From a bacterium (GTDB taxonomy: Bacteria; Patescibacteriota; Saccharimonadia; Saccharimonadales; UBA4665), in contig JAJYIP010000004.1 in the NCBI GenBank assembly GCA_021790005.1, positions 1 through 34,580 of the forward strand: a stretch of 34,580 nt of DNA, in the 5' to 3' direction. The notes below the pieces were generated by a model, which worked only from the letters and a program-made list of their open reading frames with translations, searched no databases and was not told the origin of the DNA. Shown piece by piece: positions 26,739-34,580 of the stretch. The position numbers and the translations under genes are program-made. Every line of letters starts with the position of its first letter. Position 1 is the first letter of the stretch.

Positions 26739-26833
26739 TTTTTAATTTACGACACTAGACCTTACTTGTTCAATTTTGTATTGACCAGTATCTTTGGCCA
26801 AATAACTCAGGATATTTTAAAATATAACTTAAG
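26739..26833 (+). promoter_or_regulatory. mnmA upstream region, -10 box near start codon
   Basis: TATAAC at 26823-26828 ends 5 bases before the mnmA ATG, which predicts a leaderless mRNA. The rest of this AT-rich gap shows no gene. Confidence 0.5.
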
Positions 26834-27889
26834 ATGGCTCGTAAAGTATTTGTCGGCATGTCCGGCGGAGTTGATAGCTCGCTGAGCGCAGCCTTGCTTA
26901 AAGAGCAGGGCTATGATGTCGTGGGTGTGTACATGAAAAACTGGACCAGGGATCTACCGGGGTTCGTTTGTCCGTGGAAAGAGGATTATCGTGACGCCAA
27001 GACGGTTGCTGTTCAGCTAGGCATCCCCTTTAAGGTTTTCGATTTCGAAACCGAATACCGTCAGGCTGTCGTCGATTATATGATTGATGGTTATAAGCAG
27101 GGCTTGACGCCGAATCCTGACATTATGTGCAACCAGGAAATTAAATTCAAACTATTTTTAGAAACCGCCCTGAAACAGGGTGCGGATATGATAGCGACCG
27201 GACATTATGTCCGCACAAAAGACGGGCGTTTGTATAAGGGCAAAGACGATAACAAAGACCAGAGCTATTTTCTATATCGGGTCAGCGCGGACGCGCTGAA
27301 GCATACGCTCTTCCCTGTTGGCGAACTTAGCAAGGACCGGGTTAGGGCGGAGGCGGCGCAGCGCCAGCTGATTACCGCTACCAAGCGTGACAGTCAGGGG
27401 ATCTGTTTCGTCGGTGAAGTCGGTATTAAGCAGTTTTTGCTTAATGAGCTCGGTGAGCAATTGCCCGGTAAGATTATTGACCAGTCCGGTCGGGAAGTTG
27501 GTGTACACGACGGCGCCATTTTTTACACAATCGGCCAGCGCCATGGTCTCAATGTCGGCGGCGGATTACCTTATTATGTTATCGACAAGAATATGCATAA
27601 AAATATCGTTTATGTTACCACGGACATAAATGACGTTAAGCTATGGAGTTCTAAAGTCGATCTGGTCAATCCTTGGTGGATCAATGCTCCTCCGGAAACC
27701 GGCAAAAATTATCTTGTAAAAACTCGCTACCGATCGACTAGCGTGGAATCGACCGTCTTAAGTTTAACGAACAATAGTTTGAGCATACACCTGAGCGAAG
27801 AGGTTAGAGCGGTCAGTCCGGGCCAGTCAGCCGTGATTTATGACCAGGATCAGGTTTTGGGCGGGGGGATTATTCTTAGAGGCGAATAA
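26834..27889 (+). CDS. mnmA: tRNA-specific 2-thiouridylase MnmA
   Basis: The 351-residue enzyme adds sulfur to U34 of Lys, Glu and Gln tRNAs using ATP and a persulfide. The PP-loop is SGGVDSS at residues 10-16, and the two catalytic cysteines are visible: C99 in DIMCNQEIKF and C191 in GICFVG. ATGHYVR, KDQSYFLYR and the C-terminal barrel (YTIGQRHGLN, KTRYRS, AVSPGQSAVIY) are complete. Sulfur would come from the cysteine desulfurase encoded upstream at 19369; Tus-relay proteins are not seen here. It resumes native-type codon use after the AT-rich island and lies 19 bases before alaS. Confidence 0.96.
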   Translation: MARKVFVGMSGGVDSSLSAALLKEQGYDVVGVYMKNWTRDLPGFVCPWKEDYRDAKTVAVQLGIPFKVFDFETEYRQAVVDYMIDGYKQGLTPNPDIMCNQEIKFKLFLETALKQGADMIATGHYVRTKDGRLYKGKDDNKDQSYFLYRVSADALKHTLFPVGELSKDRVRAEAAQRQLITATKRDSQGICFVGEVGIKQFLLNELGEQLPGKIIDQSGREVGVHDGAIFYTIGQRHGLNVGGGLPYYVIDKNMHKNIVYVTTDINDVKLWSSKVDLVNPWWINAPPETGKNYLVKTRYRSTSVESTVLSLTNNSLSIHLSEEVRAVSPGQSAVIYDQDQVLGGGIILRGE

Positions 27890-27891
27890 GC

Positions 27892-27900
27892 TGTTAGAAT
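27892..27900 (+). promoter_or_regulatory. Extended -10 box upstream of alaS
   Basis: TG-T-TAGAAT (27892-27900) lies right after the mnmA stop and 8 bases before the alaS ATG at 27909, predicting a leader of 0-2 bases. Confidence 0.45.
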
Positions 27901-27908
27901 GGTTGTAT

Positions 27909-29798
27909 ATGAAGACTGCACAAGAAATACGCCAAGCATATCTCAAGTTTTTTGAATCAAAACAGCATACAATCATTCCGCGGGCACTTTTAGTTCCTCA
28001 AGATGACCCGACAACACTGTTTACGGGCAGTGGTATGCAGCCCCTACTTCCCTACTTGCTTGGCCAACAACATCCGGCAGGAACTCGTTTGACGGATAGT
28101 CAGACGTGTTTAAGGGCTCAGGACATAGATGATGTCGGCGATAATCGTCACACTACTTTCTTTGAAATGCTTGGCAATTGGTCATTGGGCGATTATTTCA
28201 AGCGCGAACAAATCAATTGGGTTTGGGAATTTATGACTAAGGTTATAGGGCTCAACCCAAATCGGATTTACGTAAGTTGTTTTAGTGGCAATGAAGCTGC
28301 TGGCATACCCAAGGATACGGAGAGTGCCGCGGTTTGGAGTGAACTATTTAAAACCGCCGGTATTGAACCTAAACAAGTTGAACTGGGGACAACGGAAAAG
28401 GGCTCTAAAGCCGGTGAACAGGGCGGTCGGATATTTTTCTATGGCGATAAAAACTGGTGGTCACGCAGTGGCAGTGCCGATTATATGCCTGTTGGCGAAC
28501 CAGGCGGTCCGGATACGGAGCTGTTTTACCTTTACCCTGAGGTTGAGCATAATCCTAAGTACGGTGAAAAATGCCACATCAATTGTGATTGCGGACGTTA
28601 CATCGAGCTTGGCAACTGTGTCTTCATGGAGTACATAAGAGTTGCCAAAGGATTTGAAAAACTACCTAAACAAAATGTAGATTATGGTGGTGGACTGGAG
28701 CGTATCGCCGCTGCCGCCATCGATAGCCCGGATGTTTATAAGATTAGCTTAATGTGGCCGGTCGTAGAAGTGCTTGAGAAGATATCCGCCAAGACCTATG
28801 ACAGCCACACTACGTCAATTAGAGTCATTACTGATCATTTGCGAGCGGCAACCTTTTTGGCGGTTGACGGCGTAGTACCGAGTAACAAAGAACAGGGCTA
28901 TGTTATGCGCCGGCTGATTCGTCGGGCAATCCGTTTCGCATTCGATCTTGGTATCGAGCAGAATTTCATGGAACAGGTCGTAGCTATTATTGCTGACATG
29001 TATCAGGCCGATTTTCCTGAAGTGGCCGAATCTCGCCAGCGTGTAATCGATGTCTTGTCGCGTGAAGAGAAACTTTTCCGGCAAACTCTTAGAAAAGGAC
29101 TTAAACAGCTGGATAAGTTGAGTGAAGGCGGTAAACTGGACGGCGCAGCCATTTTTGCCCTTTATGACACATACGGTTTTCCGGTTGAACTTAGCAGCGA
29201 AGAGGCTTTTGTCAGGGGTCTTGAACTTAGCGCCGATTGGCAAAAAGTCTTTGATGGGCTGATGACGGAACAGCGTAAACGTTCACAAACCGCCGCCAAA
29301 GGGGTATTTAAAGGTGGTCTAGGCGGCCACGGAGATATCCACAAAAAATACCACACTGCCACTCACCTGCTGTATAAAGCGCTCAGAGAAACTTTAGGTG
29401 CCGGCGTTGTTCAGCATGGCAGCAATATAACCGAAGAGAGATTGCGTTTTGATTTCAGCTATCCTTCCAAATTGACCCCTGAGCAGTTAAAAACCATTGA
29501 GGATACGGTTAATGAACAGATTAAGCGTGATTTAAAGGTCAGCTGGGCAGAGTATCCAACTAAGAAAGCCTTGGGCGAAATGGGTGCGATGGGAGCATTT
29601 GGTGATCGTTACGGCGAAAAAGTCAAGGTCTACGCCATGACACCGGACGGAGCAGATAAGCCATACAGTTTGGAAGTTTGCGGCGGACCTCATGTTGAGC
29701 ATACTAACCAATTAGCTGAGCATGGTATGCGCTTTAAGATTATTAAAGAAGAGTCGTCATCGGCCGGTATTCGCCGGATCAAGGCTGTTCTTCAATAA
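27909..29798 (+). CDS. alaS: Alanyl-tRNA synthetase, lacking C-terminal domain
   Basis: The 629-residue class II synthetase charges tRNA-Ala. The catalytic domain has TGSGMQPLLPYLLG, FFEMLGNWSLGDYFK (motif 2 region), GNCVFMEY and GGGLERIAA (motif 3). The tRNA-recognition helices include RRLIRRAIRFAF. The editing domain keeps its zinc residues: HTATH near 482-486 and CGGPHVEH near 590-597. The chain ends directly after the editing domain (SSSAGIRRIKAVLQ), so the C-Ala oligomerisation domain of standard AlaRS (about 870 residues) is absent. Short AlaRS of this kind are known in Patescibacteria. A longer upstream frame overlaps mnmA and is rejected. Confidence 0.96.
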   Translation: MKTAQEIRQAYLKFFESKQHTIIPRALLVPQDDPTTLFTGSGMQPLLPYLLGQQHPAGTRLTDSQTCLRAQDIDDVGDNRHTTFFEMLGNWSLGDYFKREQINWVWEFMTKVIGLNPNRIYVSCFSGNEAAGIPKDTESAAVWSELFKTAGIEPKQVELGTTEKGSKAGEQGGRIFFYGDKNWWSRSGSADYMPVGEPGGPDTELFYLYPEVEHNPKYGEKCHINCDCGRYIELGNCVFMEYIRVAKGFEKLPKQNVDYGGGLERIAAAAIDSPDVYKISLMWPVVEVLEKISAKTYDSHTTSIRVITDHLRAATFLAVDGVVPSNKEQGYVMRRLIRRAIRFAFDLGIEQNFMEQVVAIIADMYQADFPEVAESRQRVIDVLSREEKLFRQTLRKGLKQLDKLSEGGKLDGAAIFALYDTYGFPVELSSEEAFVRGLELSADWQKVFDGLMTEQRKRSQTAAKGVFKGGLGGHGDIHKKYHTATHLLYKALRETLGAGVVQHGSNITEERLRFDFSYPSKLTPEQLKTIEDTVNEQIKRDLKVSWAEYPTKKALGEMGAMGAFGDRYGEKVKVYAMTPDGADKPYSLEVCGGPHVEHTNQLAEHGMRFKIIKEESSSAGIRRIKAVLQ

Positions 29799-29853
29799 AG
29801 ACATAAGTGTTATAAACAGGGGGTATTGGAGTTCGGCGTTAGCTGTAATCAAG

Positions 29854-29862
29854 TGCTATACT
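29854..29862 (+). promoter_or_regulatory. Extended -10 box upstream of the PilM/FtsA-like gene
   Basis: TG-C-TATACT (29854-29862) ends 12 bases before the ATG at 29875, giving a leader of about 5-6 bases without a Shine-Dalgarno. Confidence 0.5.
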
Positions 29863-29874
29863 AGACTAAGAATT

Positions 29875-31212
29875 ATGCTCGATAAACTTAAAAGTGCTGG
29901 TCTACAAACGGCTTCCAGGGCTTTAGCCATATCCAAGGCTAAGGCAAAAGACCTGAGGTCGAAAGCAATCAAGGGTGGCAGTCAAGATAACCACCTGGTG
30001 GCTTTAGATATTGGCACCGAATTTGTTAAGGCCCTGATCGGTAAAATTAATCCGGATGGCAGTATAGATATAATCGGCGTTGGCCGCCGCCATCAGGCTC
30101 TAAGCGACATGCAGGCTGGTGCGATTGCAGATATTGCATCCGTAGTCGAGAACTGTGACGAAGCTTTGACAGAGGCTGAAAACGAAGCTGGGGTGAGTGT
30201 CAGGCAAGCCATTATTGGTATAGCCGGAGAATTGGTAAAAGGTACGACAATGACAATCCGAGTGGCCAGAAAGGCAGCGGATAAAGCTATTGACATCGAT
30301 GAGATGGAACAGATCATACGCCTAGTCCAGCAACGTGCCGAGACTAAGGCTAAACAGCAACTGGCCTGGGAAATGGGCGGCAAGGAAGTGGCCATTCGCT
30401 TGGTTAACAGTGCGCTAGTCAGTATCGAGATTGACGGCTATCCGGTTACTAATCCGATTGGCTTCCAAGGCAAAGACGTCGTTATTCAGTTATATACCGC
30501 TTTTGCACCCATGATCCATATCGGGGCATTGGAAAAAACCGCGCAGGAGCTCGACCTTGATTTATTGGCAGTTGCGGCTGAGCCGTTTGCCGTTGCCAGA
30601 GCAGTGATTGGCGATAAGCAAAACCAGAACCTGAATGCAATCTTGATGGATGTAGGTGGCGGTACGACCGATATAGCCGTGATTGATGATGGCGGTGTTC
30701 AGGGCACCAAGATGTTCGGTATTGGTGGGCGTGCCTATACCCATGCCGTTGAGCGTGATTTAGGCGTTTCGTTCGATCAAGCAGAGACTCTTAAGCTGGC
30801 ATATGGCGCCAACAAATTACCTCCGCAAAAAATGCCGGCAGTTGAAGCCGCCTTATCTAAAACAGCCGAAGTCTGGATTAACGGCATAGAGCTGGCTTTG
30901 GCGGAATTTCCTAAACTTGATCATCTCCCTAACCGGATGTTTCTGTGTGGCGGTGGTGCCAGCCTGGACATGCTAATGGATCGGCTGGAGGGTGATAACT
31001 GGTTTAATGACCTGCCCTTCACGAGACGGCCAAGCGTGCATTTGATCCGTCCTGAGCAAGTTGTTGGCATAAAGGATATAACGGGCAAAGTTAACGACCA
31101 TACTTTCATAACCGCCATGGGCTTACTAAGAGTCGGTCTGGATACTTTGCAATTTAGCAGTAGCGAAGGCGGCAGTATTCGTGAGAAACTGGATAGGATG
31201 TTAAGCGTATAA
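29875..31212 (+). CDS. FtsA/PilM-like actin-fold ATPase
   Basis: The 445-residue protein has an actin/HSP70-type ATPase fold of the FtsA/PilM group. Phosphate 1 motif HLVALDIGTEFVKALIG lies near residues 40-56, the SHS2-like 1C insertion (IIGIAGELVKGTTMTIRV) near 118-135, phosphate 2 LMDVGGGTTDIAVID near 257-271 and the adenosine motif FLCGGGASLDML near 357-368. Next to a baseplate-J-like membrane protein, a PilM-like scaffold role at the inner membrane is as likely as FtsA in division; no C-terminal FtsZ-type amphipathic helix is obvious. The first 35 residues are a basic helical extension. The start at 29875 follows an extended -10 box; the longer open frame overlaps alaS. Confidence 0.82.
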   Translation: MLDKLKSAGLQTASRALAISKAKAKDLRSKAIKGGSQDNHLVALDIGTEFVKALIGKINPDGSIDIIGVGRRHQALSDMQAGAIADIASVVENCDEALTEAENEAGVSVRQAIIGIAGELVKGTTMTIRVARKAADKAIDIDEMEQIIRLVQQRAETKAKQQLAWEMGGKEVAIRLVNSALVSIEIDGYPVTNPIGFQGKDVVIQLYTAFAPMIHIGALEKTAQELDLDLLAVAAEPFAVARAVIGDKQNQNLNAILMDVGGGTTDIAVIDDGGVQGTKMFGIGGRAYTHAVERDLGVSFDQAETLKLAYGANKLPPQKMPAVEAALSKTAEVWINGIELALAEFPKLDHLPNRMFLCGGGASLDMLMDRLEGDNWFNDLPFTRRPSVHLIRPEQVVGIKDITGKVNDHTFITAMGLLRVGLDTLQFSSSEGGSIREKLDRMLSV

Positions 31213-31216
31213 AACT

Positions 31217-32968
31217 ATGGCTGAACCAACCAAAGACACTATTTATGTTGATGTCGACGATGAAATAACTGCCCTTATAGATAAGGTCAAGGCTTCAAAT
31301 GCCAAGGTTGTGGCTTTGGTGTTACCAAAGCGGGCCAGTGTTTTGCAATCAATCGTCAACATTAAACTCCTTAAGCGCAGTGCGGATAACGATAACAAAA
31401 ATCTTGTATTAATAACAACCGAAGCTGGGCTTTTACCACTAGCTGGTGCGGTTGGTTTGTATGTTGCTAAAACTCTGAGTTCCAAACCGGAAATACCGCC
31501 TGGTCCTAATGTCGGTTCAGTGGCTGACGTTGAAGAGATGGAGGAAGACCTTAGTATGCCATTGGAAAATGAGGATGAAGAATTGCCTAATTTGGCTGCC
31601 AGTGCCGCCGGCAATACACCCGTTGGCGTACTTAACGACAAAGTGCCGAAATCTATTAATGCCGACAAGGCTAAACTGGCCGATGAGACTATCGAATTGG
31701 GCGAGGAACCGACGACTAAGCCGTTGGCTCAAGATAAGATCAAGAAAAGCGATGCAAAAATTAAAAAAGACAAGCGCATTAAGGTGCCTAATTTTGACCG
31801 TTTCCGATGGCTTTTAATTGCGGGTACTGTGGTAATAGTTGGTCTGATTGTACTTGGATACTTTGCTTTCTATGTCTGGCCCAGTGCGGTTATACAAATC
31901 AAAACCAATGCCAGCACGGTTAATACCAGCCTGAATTTGACGCTTGACCCGCAAGCTCAGTCTTCAGATATATCCACCGGCGACATACCGGCAAAACAGG
32001 TTAGTGAACAGAAGACGTTTACCCAAACTGTTAACACGACTGGACAGAAAAACGAAGGTAATACGGCCAGTGGTCAGGTAAACCTGACAGCCAGCGATTG
32101 CAACGGTACCTACACTCAGGATGGGGGCACGTTTACGATTCCCGCCGGTACGGGCATAAGCTACAACAATATGACATTTATTACGCAAGCAGATACACAG
32201 ATGGGTCCGGATAAGCACCTGTTCAGCGGTAACTGCATTAATTACGTAGCCGCTTCACCTACCAATATAACCGCTCAAAGCGGCGGATCCCAGTACAATG
32301 CCCAGATTAGCAACGCCACAGTTTCCGGTTTTCCGGAAGTGGTTGCTAACGGTTCTGCCAGCGGCGGTACAGATAGTATTGTTCAGGTCGTAGCCCAAGC
32401 AGATATAAGCGCAGCCACTTCCAAGATTGGCAGTGCTGATGCCGCTACTGTTAAGCAGGATCTGATTAATGAACTTAAAGGTCAGGGTCTATATCCCATA
32501 GAGGTTACATTTGCCAGTGGTACGCCCCAGATCTCTTCCAATCCGAGTGTCGGTAGTGCGTCAAGTACCGTGACCGTAACTGAGACTATTTCCTATTCCA
32601 TGTTCGGCGCCAGTCAGTCAGATTTGAATGCCGCACTGGCCGCTAATATCCGTAGTCAGACCAGTTCGAACCAAAATATAATAGGCAACGGTCTTAATCA
32701 AAACGCCTTTAGACAAACGGGGACCAGCGGGTCTACTGATCAGGTATCTTTGTCTACGCTTGCTGTTGTCGGACCTAACATCTCAGTAGCACAAATTAAA
32801 AAAGCTTCCGCCAATAAGACGCCGGCTGAAATCATTGCTGCAGTCAAAAATAATCCCGATGTTACCAGTGTTACCATACGGCTTAGCCCGTTCTGGGTCA
32901 ACAAGGCGCCCGGTAACACGTCCAAGATTACAGTTGATATTGCTAAGCCAACCCAGTCCGTTAAATAA
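31217..32968 (+). CDS. Membrane-anchored baseplate-J-like protein
   Basis: A 583-residue protein. Residues 1-95 form an alpha/beta cytoplasmic domain (VDVDDEITALIDKVKASNAK, VLPKRASVLQS, LVLITTEAG) that recalls nucleotide-binding-like folds. Residues 95-195 are acidic then Lys-rich linker. One membrane helix lies at about 197-221 (WLLIAGTVVIVGLIVLGYFAF), followed by a 360-residue external domain rich in Thr, Ser and Asn with TFTIPAGTGISYNN and repeated beta-strand units. Such proteins are annotated baseplate J/gp47-like in Patescibacteria and accompany PilM-like genes. The external domain probably forms a beta-rich envelope structure. It starts 4 bases after the PilM/FtsA-like stop. Confidence 0.72.
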   Translation: MAEPTKDTIYVDVDDEITALIDKVKASNAKVVALVLPKRASVLQSIVNIKLLKRSADNDNKNLVLITTEAGLLPLAGAVGLYVAKTLSSKPEIPPGPNVGSVADVEEMEEDLSMPLENEDEELPNLAASAAGNTPVGVLNDKVPKSINADKAKLADETIELGEEPTTKPLAQDKIKKSDAKIKKDKRIKVPNFDRFRWLLIAGTVVIVGLIVLGYFAFYVWPSAVIQIKTNASTVNTSLNLTLDPQAQSSDISTGDIPAKQVSEQKTFTQTVNTTGQKNEGNTASGQVNLTASDCNGTYTQDGGTFTIPAGTGISYNNMTFITQADTQMGPDKHLFSGNCINYVAASPTNITAQSGGSQYNAQISNATVSGFPEVVANGSASGGTDSIVQVVAQADISAATSKIGSADAATVKQDLINELKGQGLYPIEVTFASGTPQISSNPSVGSASSTVTVTETISYSMFGASQSDLNAALAANIRSQTSSNQNIIGNGLNQNAFRQTGTSGSTDQVSLSTLAVVGPNISVAQIKKASANKTPAEIIAAVKNNPDVTSVTIRLSPFWVNKAPGNTSKITVDIAKPTQSVK

Positions 32969-32972
32969 AGCC

Positions 32973-33425
32973 ATGTCGGTTAATCGAACTAACTCATCGG
33001 TTATCGGTCTGGATATAGGAACGGTCAGAATCGGGGTCGCTAAAGCTTACTGGCCGGATGGTATCCCGACACCATACACTACCCTTGCTAATGATGACAG
33101 CCTGATTGCTAACCTAAAGCAAATTATAGATAGTGAGAATGTATCTTTGCTGGTGATTGGATTGCCTAGAAACATGAACAGCCAGTCCACTAAACAAACT
33201 GATTATGTAAAACGATTTGCTAAGGGTTTGTCTAAAACCACTGGTTTGCCGGTGAGATTTCAAGATGAAGCGGTGACATCAATCCGGGCCGAGGAGGAGT
33301 TACGGGCGCGTGGTAAGGCATATGACAAAGGGGATATAGACAAATTGAGTGCCAGCTATATACTCGATGACTATTTCCACGCCGATCGCAGAGAGGGGTT
33401 TCCGCTTGAACATAAAAGCATTTAA
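32973..33425 (+). CDS. ruvX: Pre-16S rRNA nuclease/Holliday junction resolvase-like YqgF
   Basis: The 150-residue RNase H-fold nuclease is implicated in 16S rRNA 5'-end maturation. Motifs are VIGLDIGTVRIGVA with the first acidic residue, LLVIGLPRNMNSQSTKQ (family VVGLPLNMDGTEG), VRFQDEAVTSIRAEE with the central Glu/Asp (family DERLTTVEAE) and DKLSASYILDDYF with the last Asp. The start at 32973 follows the preceding stop by 4 bases. It overlaps or abuts mltG, a pairing common in bacteria. Confidence 0.9.
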   Translation: MSVNRTNSSVIGLDIGTVRIGVAKAYWPDGIPTPYTTLANDDSLIANLKQIIDSENVSLLVIGLPRNMNSQSTKQTDYVKRFAKGLSKTTGLPVRFQDEAVTSIRAEEELRARGKAYDKGDIDKLSASYILDDYFHADRREGFPLEHKSI

Positions 33426-33435
33426 AAGGGTTCCT

Positions 33436-34446
33436 ATGCGACTTTGGATTATTGGATTTTTGATGATTGTGATTGGGAGCGTGGCGACTGTAGGCGTAAG
33501 AGAGTATTATCTTGCCAATTTAGGACCGGTTAGTAATTCTCAGACTCAAGTTGTGTTGACCATTCCCGCCGGGGCATCACTGAAACAAATTGCCATCATG
33601 CTGCAAAATCACCACTTGATCCGTTCGGCTACGGTGTTCGAGTGGTACACTCACGTTACCGGTAACAATAAACTTGAGGCTGGAACCTATTCATTGTCAC
33701 CCAGTTACGATTTGAGCAAAACGGTAGCTATTATTGTCTCGGGTAGCGTTACGGAGGGTAAAGTCACGATTCTTCCGGGTAAAACTCTGGCCCAGATCCG
33801 CAGCCAGTTAATTAATGATGGTTATAGTGCGGCCAGTATTGACCAGAGCTATAATCCTGCTCAATACAGCGGTTTGCCGATTATGGCTGATGTGCCAAGC
33901 GGCACTTCGACTCTGGAAGGTCTTTTATTTCCCGACACTTTTTACACAACTAATAAAACGACCGTGTCGCAAATTTTGCGCGAATCCTTGCTTGAAATGG
34001 GCAAGCAGATTACCCCGGCTATAAGTGCGGATTTTGCCAACGAAGGATTGAGCGTTTATCAAGCAATTACTATGGCGTCTATAATTCAACAAGAAGTTTC
34101 CAAGCCAAACGATATGGCCCAGGTTGCCCAAGTGTTTTTTTCTCGCATCAAGCAAGGTATGCCACTCGGGTCGGATGTAACGGCCAATTACGGCGCCATA
34201 ATTAACGGTCAGAGCCCTTCTTTAACTTACGATTCACCGTATAACACGCTTATACATACTGGTTTGCCGCCGACACCAATCGGCACGGCAAGCAGAGAGA
34301 GTCTGAATGCGGTAGCGCATCCGGCTAATACGAACTGGTTGTATTTTGTGAGCGGGGATAATGGTCATACATACTTCGAACAGACTATTCAGCAACATAA
34401 CGCCGATACGGCTGCTTATTGTCACAAGCTTTGCGCCCAACCGTGA
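33436..34446 (+). CDS. mltG: Endolytic murein transglycosylase MltG (YceG family)
   Basis: A 336-residue membrane-anchored lytic transglycosylase that cuts nascent glycan strands. N-terminal membrane helix about residues 3-23. A LysM-like region follows (LTIPAGASLKQIAIMLQNHH, then KLEAGTYSLSPSYDL). The catalytic region has LEGLLFPDTFYT, ITMASIIQQEVSKPNDM (family ASIVxxE; the second Glu is kept), VFFSRIKQGMPLGSDVTANYG and the typical end SPYNTLIHTGLPPTPIGTASRESLNAVAHPA. The ATG at 33436 follows AAAAGGG; a TTG at 33406 behind GAGAGGGG would add 10 basic residues and is a real alternative. It is the last gene visible. Confidence 0.93.
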   Translation: MRLWIIGFLMIVIGSVATVGVREYYLANLGPVSNSQTQVVLTIPAGASLKQIAIMLQNHHLIRSATVFEWYTHVTGNNKLEAGTYSLSPSYDLSKTVAIIVSGSVTEGKVTILPGKTLAQIRSQLINDGYSAASIDQSYNPAQYSGLPIMADVPSGTSTLEGLLFPDTFYTTNKTTVSQILRESLLEMGKQITPAISADFANEGLSVYQAITMASIIQQEVSKPNDMAQVAQVFFSRIKQGMPLGSDVTANYGAIINGQSPSLTYDSPYNTLIHTGLPPTPIGTASRESLNAVAHPANTNWLYFVSGDNGHTYFEQTIQQHNADTAAYCHKLCAQP

Positions 34447-34474
34447 ATAAAACGGGGCTTCCGCGTTAGATACT

Positions 34475-34562
34475 AAGTAAGTGTTACCGAAAGGACTGGT
34501 TTAAGCGTTAGCGATACTAGTAGTGGTAACCAAGCTCACGCTGCGTCCTTTCTAGCTTACTT
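34475..34562. other. Nested inverted repeats, candidate structured RNA or regulator
   Basis: Three nested complementary pairs: AAGTAAG (34475-34481) with CTTACTT (34556-34562), AAAGGAC (34490-34496) with GTCCTTT (34545-34551), and TGGTT (34497-34501) with AACCA (34528-34532). GTTACC (34483-34488) can instead pair with GGTAAC (34525-34530), which would cross the middle helix, giving either a pseudoknot or an alternative fold. No ORF of note in 34447-34580. The strand is unknown because the window ends here. Confidence 0.45.
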
Positions 34563-34580
34563 GTTAATGCTTGAATTGTA

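Noticed and set aside
28815-29243. 142-codon minus-strand frame inside alaS
   Set aside because: It lies wholly within conserved alaS codons on the opposite strand, with no promoter or ribosome site.
31243-31668. 141-codon minus-strand frame inside the baseplate-J-like gene
   Set aside because: Ser/Thr/Leu-rich composition is what the reverse complement of the plus-strand gene would give; no independent support.
34060-34110. Missing catalytic Glu in MltG (ASIIQQE instead of ASIVEKE)
   Set aside because: The Glu at the second position of the motif is kept, and ASIVQ.E forms are, as far as I recall, common in the family, so loss of activity is not indicated.

Overview
All genes found in this window lie on the + strand and are tightly packed. 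The content points to the Candidate Phyla Radiation (Patescibacteria), most likely Candidatus Saccharibacteria (TM7). The evidence is a type IV secretion block of VirB6/PrgI/TraC-like/VirB4 plus a CHAP hydrolase, an alanyl-tRNA synthetase lacking its C-terminal domain, a PilM/FtsA-like + baseplate-J-like + ruvX + mltG module, a compact methionyl-tRNA synthetase, and frequent -10 boxes only a few bases from start codons. TGA works as a normal stop in many genes (e.g. pcrA, ksgA and the ATPase genes), so this is not a UGA=Gly lineage (Absconditabacteria, Gracilibacteria). The taxonomic call is inference from gene content.

Layout: 1-3944, 3' end of a T4SS operon (VirB6/TrbL-like fragment, PrgI-like, TraC-like, VirB4 ATPase, CHAP hydrolase). 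4128-7662, lower glycolysis (pyk, pgk, tpiA). 7676-12660, Pro-rich membrane-anchored protein, pcrA/uvrD helicase, an RpfB-like cell wall protein (DUF348/G5/lysozyme-like) and ksgA. 12661-13220, a tmRNA (ssrA) with its own promoter and an apparent 26-residue tag. 13255-15748, unknown protein, GtrA membrane protein and GH37 trehalase. 15778-15854, tRNA-Val(CAC). 15888-20511, HIT protein, metG, tatD, two small unknown proteins and a cysteine desulfurase. 20539-25576, a six-gene F1-ATPase-like operon (b-like, delta-like, alpha, gamma, beta, epsilon-like) with a good promoter and no a or c subunit beside it. 25714-26738, an AT-rich island. 26834-34446, mnmA, alaS, PilM/FtsA-like, baseplate-J-like, ruvX, mltG. 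34475-34562, nested inverted repeats.

Two loci stand out. First, the ATPase operon keeps the catalytic residues of an F1 head (alpha and beta P-loops, beta Glu, alpha Arg finger), but the membrane rotor and channel genes are absent from the locus, and its delta and epsilon proteins are reduced. It may be an F1-like motor coupled to something other than a standard Fo. Second, the AT-rich island holds a 59-residue peptide gene with a Thr/Ser/Asp-rich tail, a DUF6624-type gene, and a reading frame resembling the N-terminal domain of graspetide (microviridin-type) ATP-grasp ligases. That frame is interrupted by an in-frame TAA and stops at about 92 codons. I read this as a decayed, laterally acquired graspetide-type RiPP locus.

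The remaining genes are housekeeping or cell-envelope functions. The cysteine desulfurase and MnmA probably cooperate in tRNA 2-thiouridine formation; tmRNA rescues stalled ribosomes; the RpfB-like protein, CHAP protein and MltG act on peptidoglycan; trehalase may use host or environmental trehalose.
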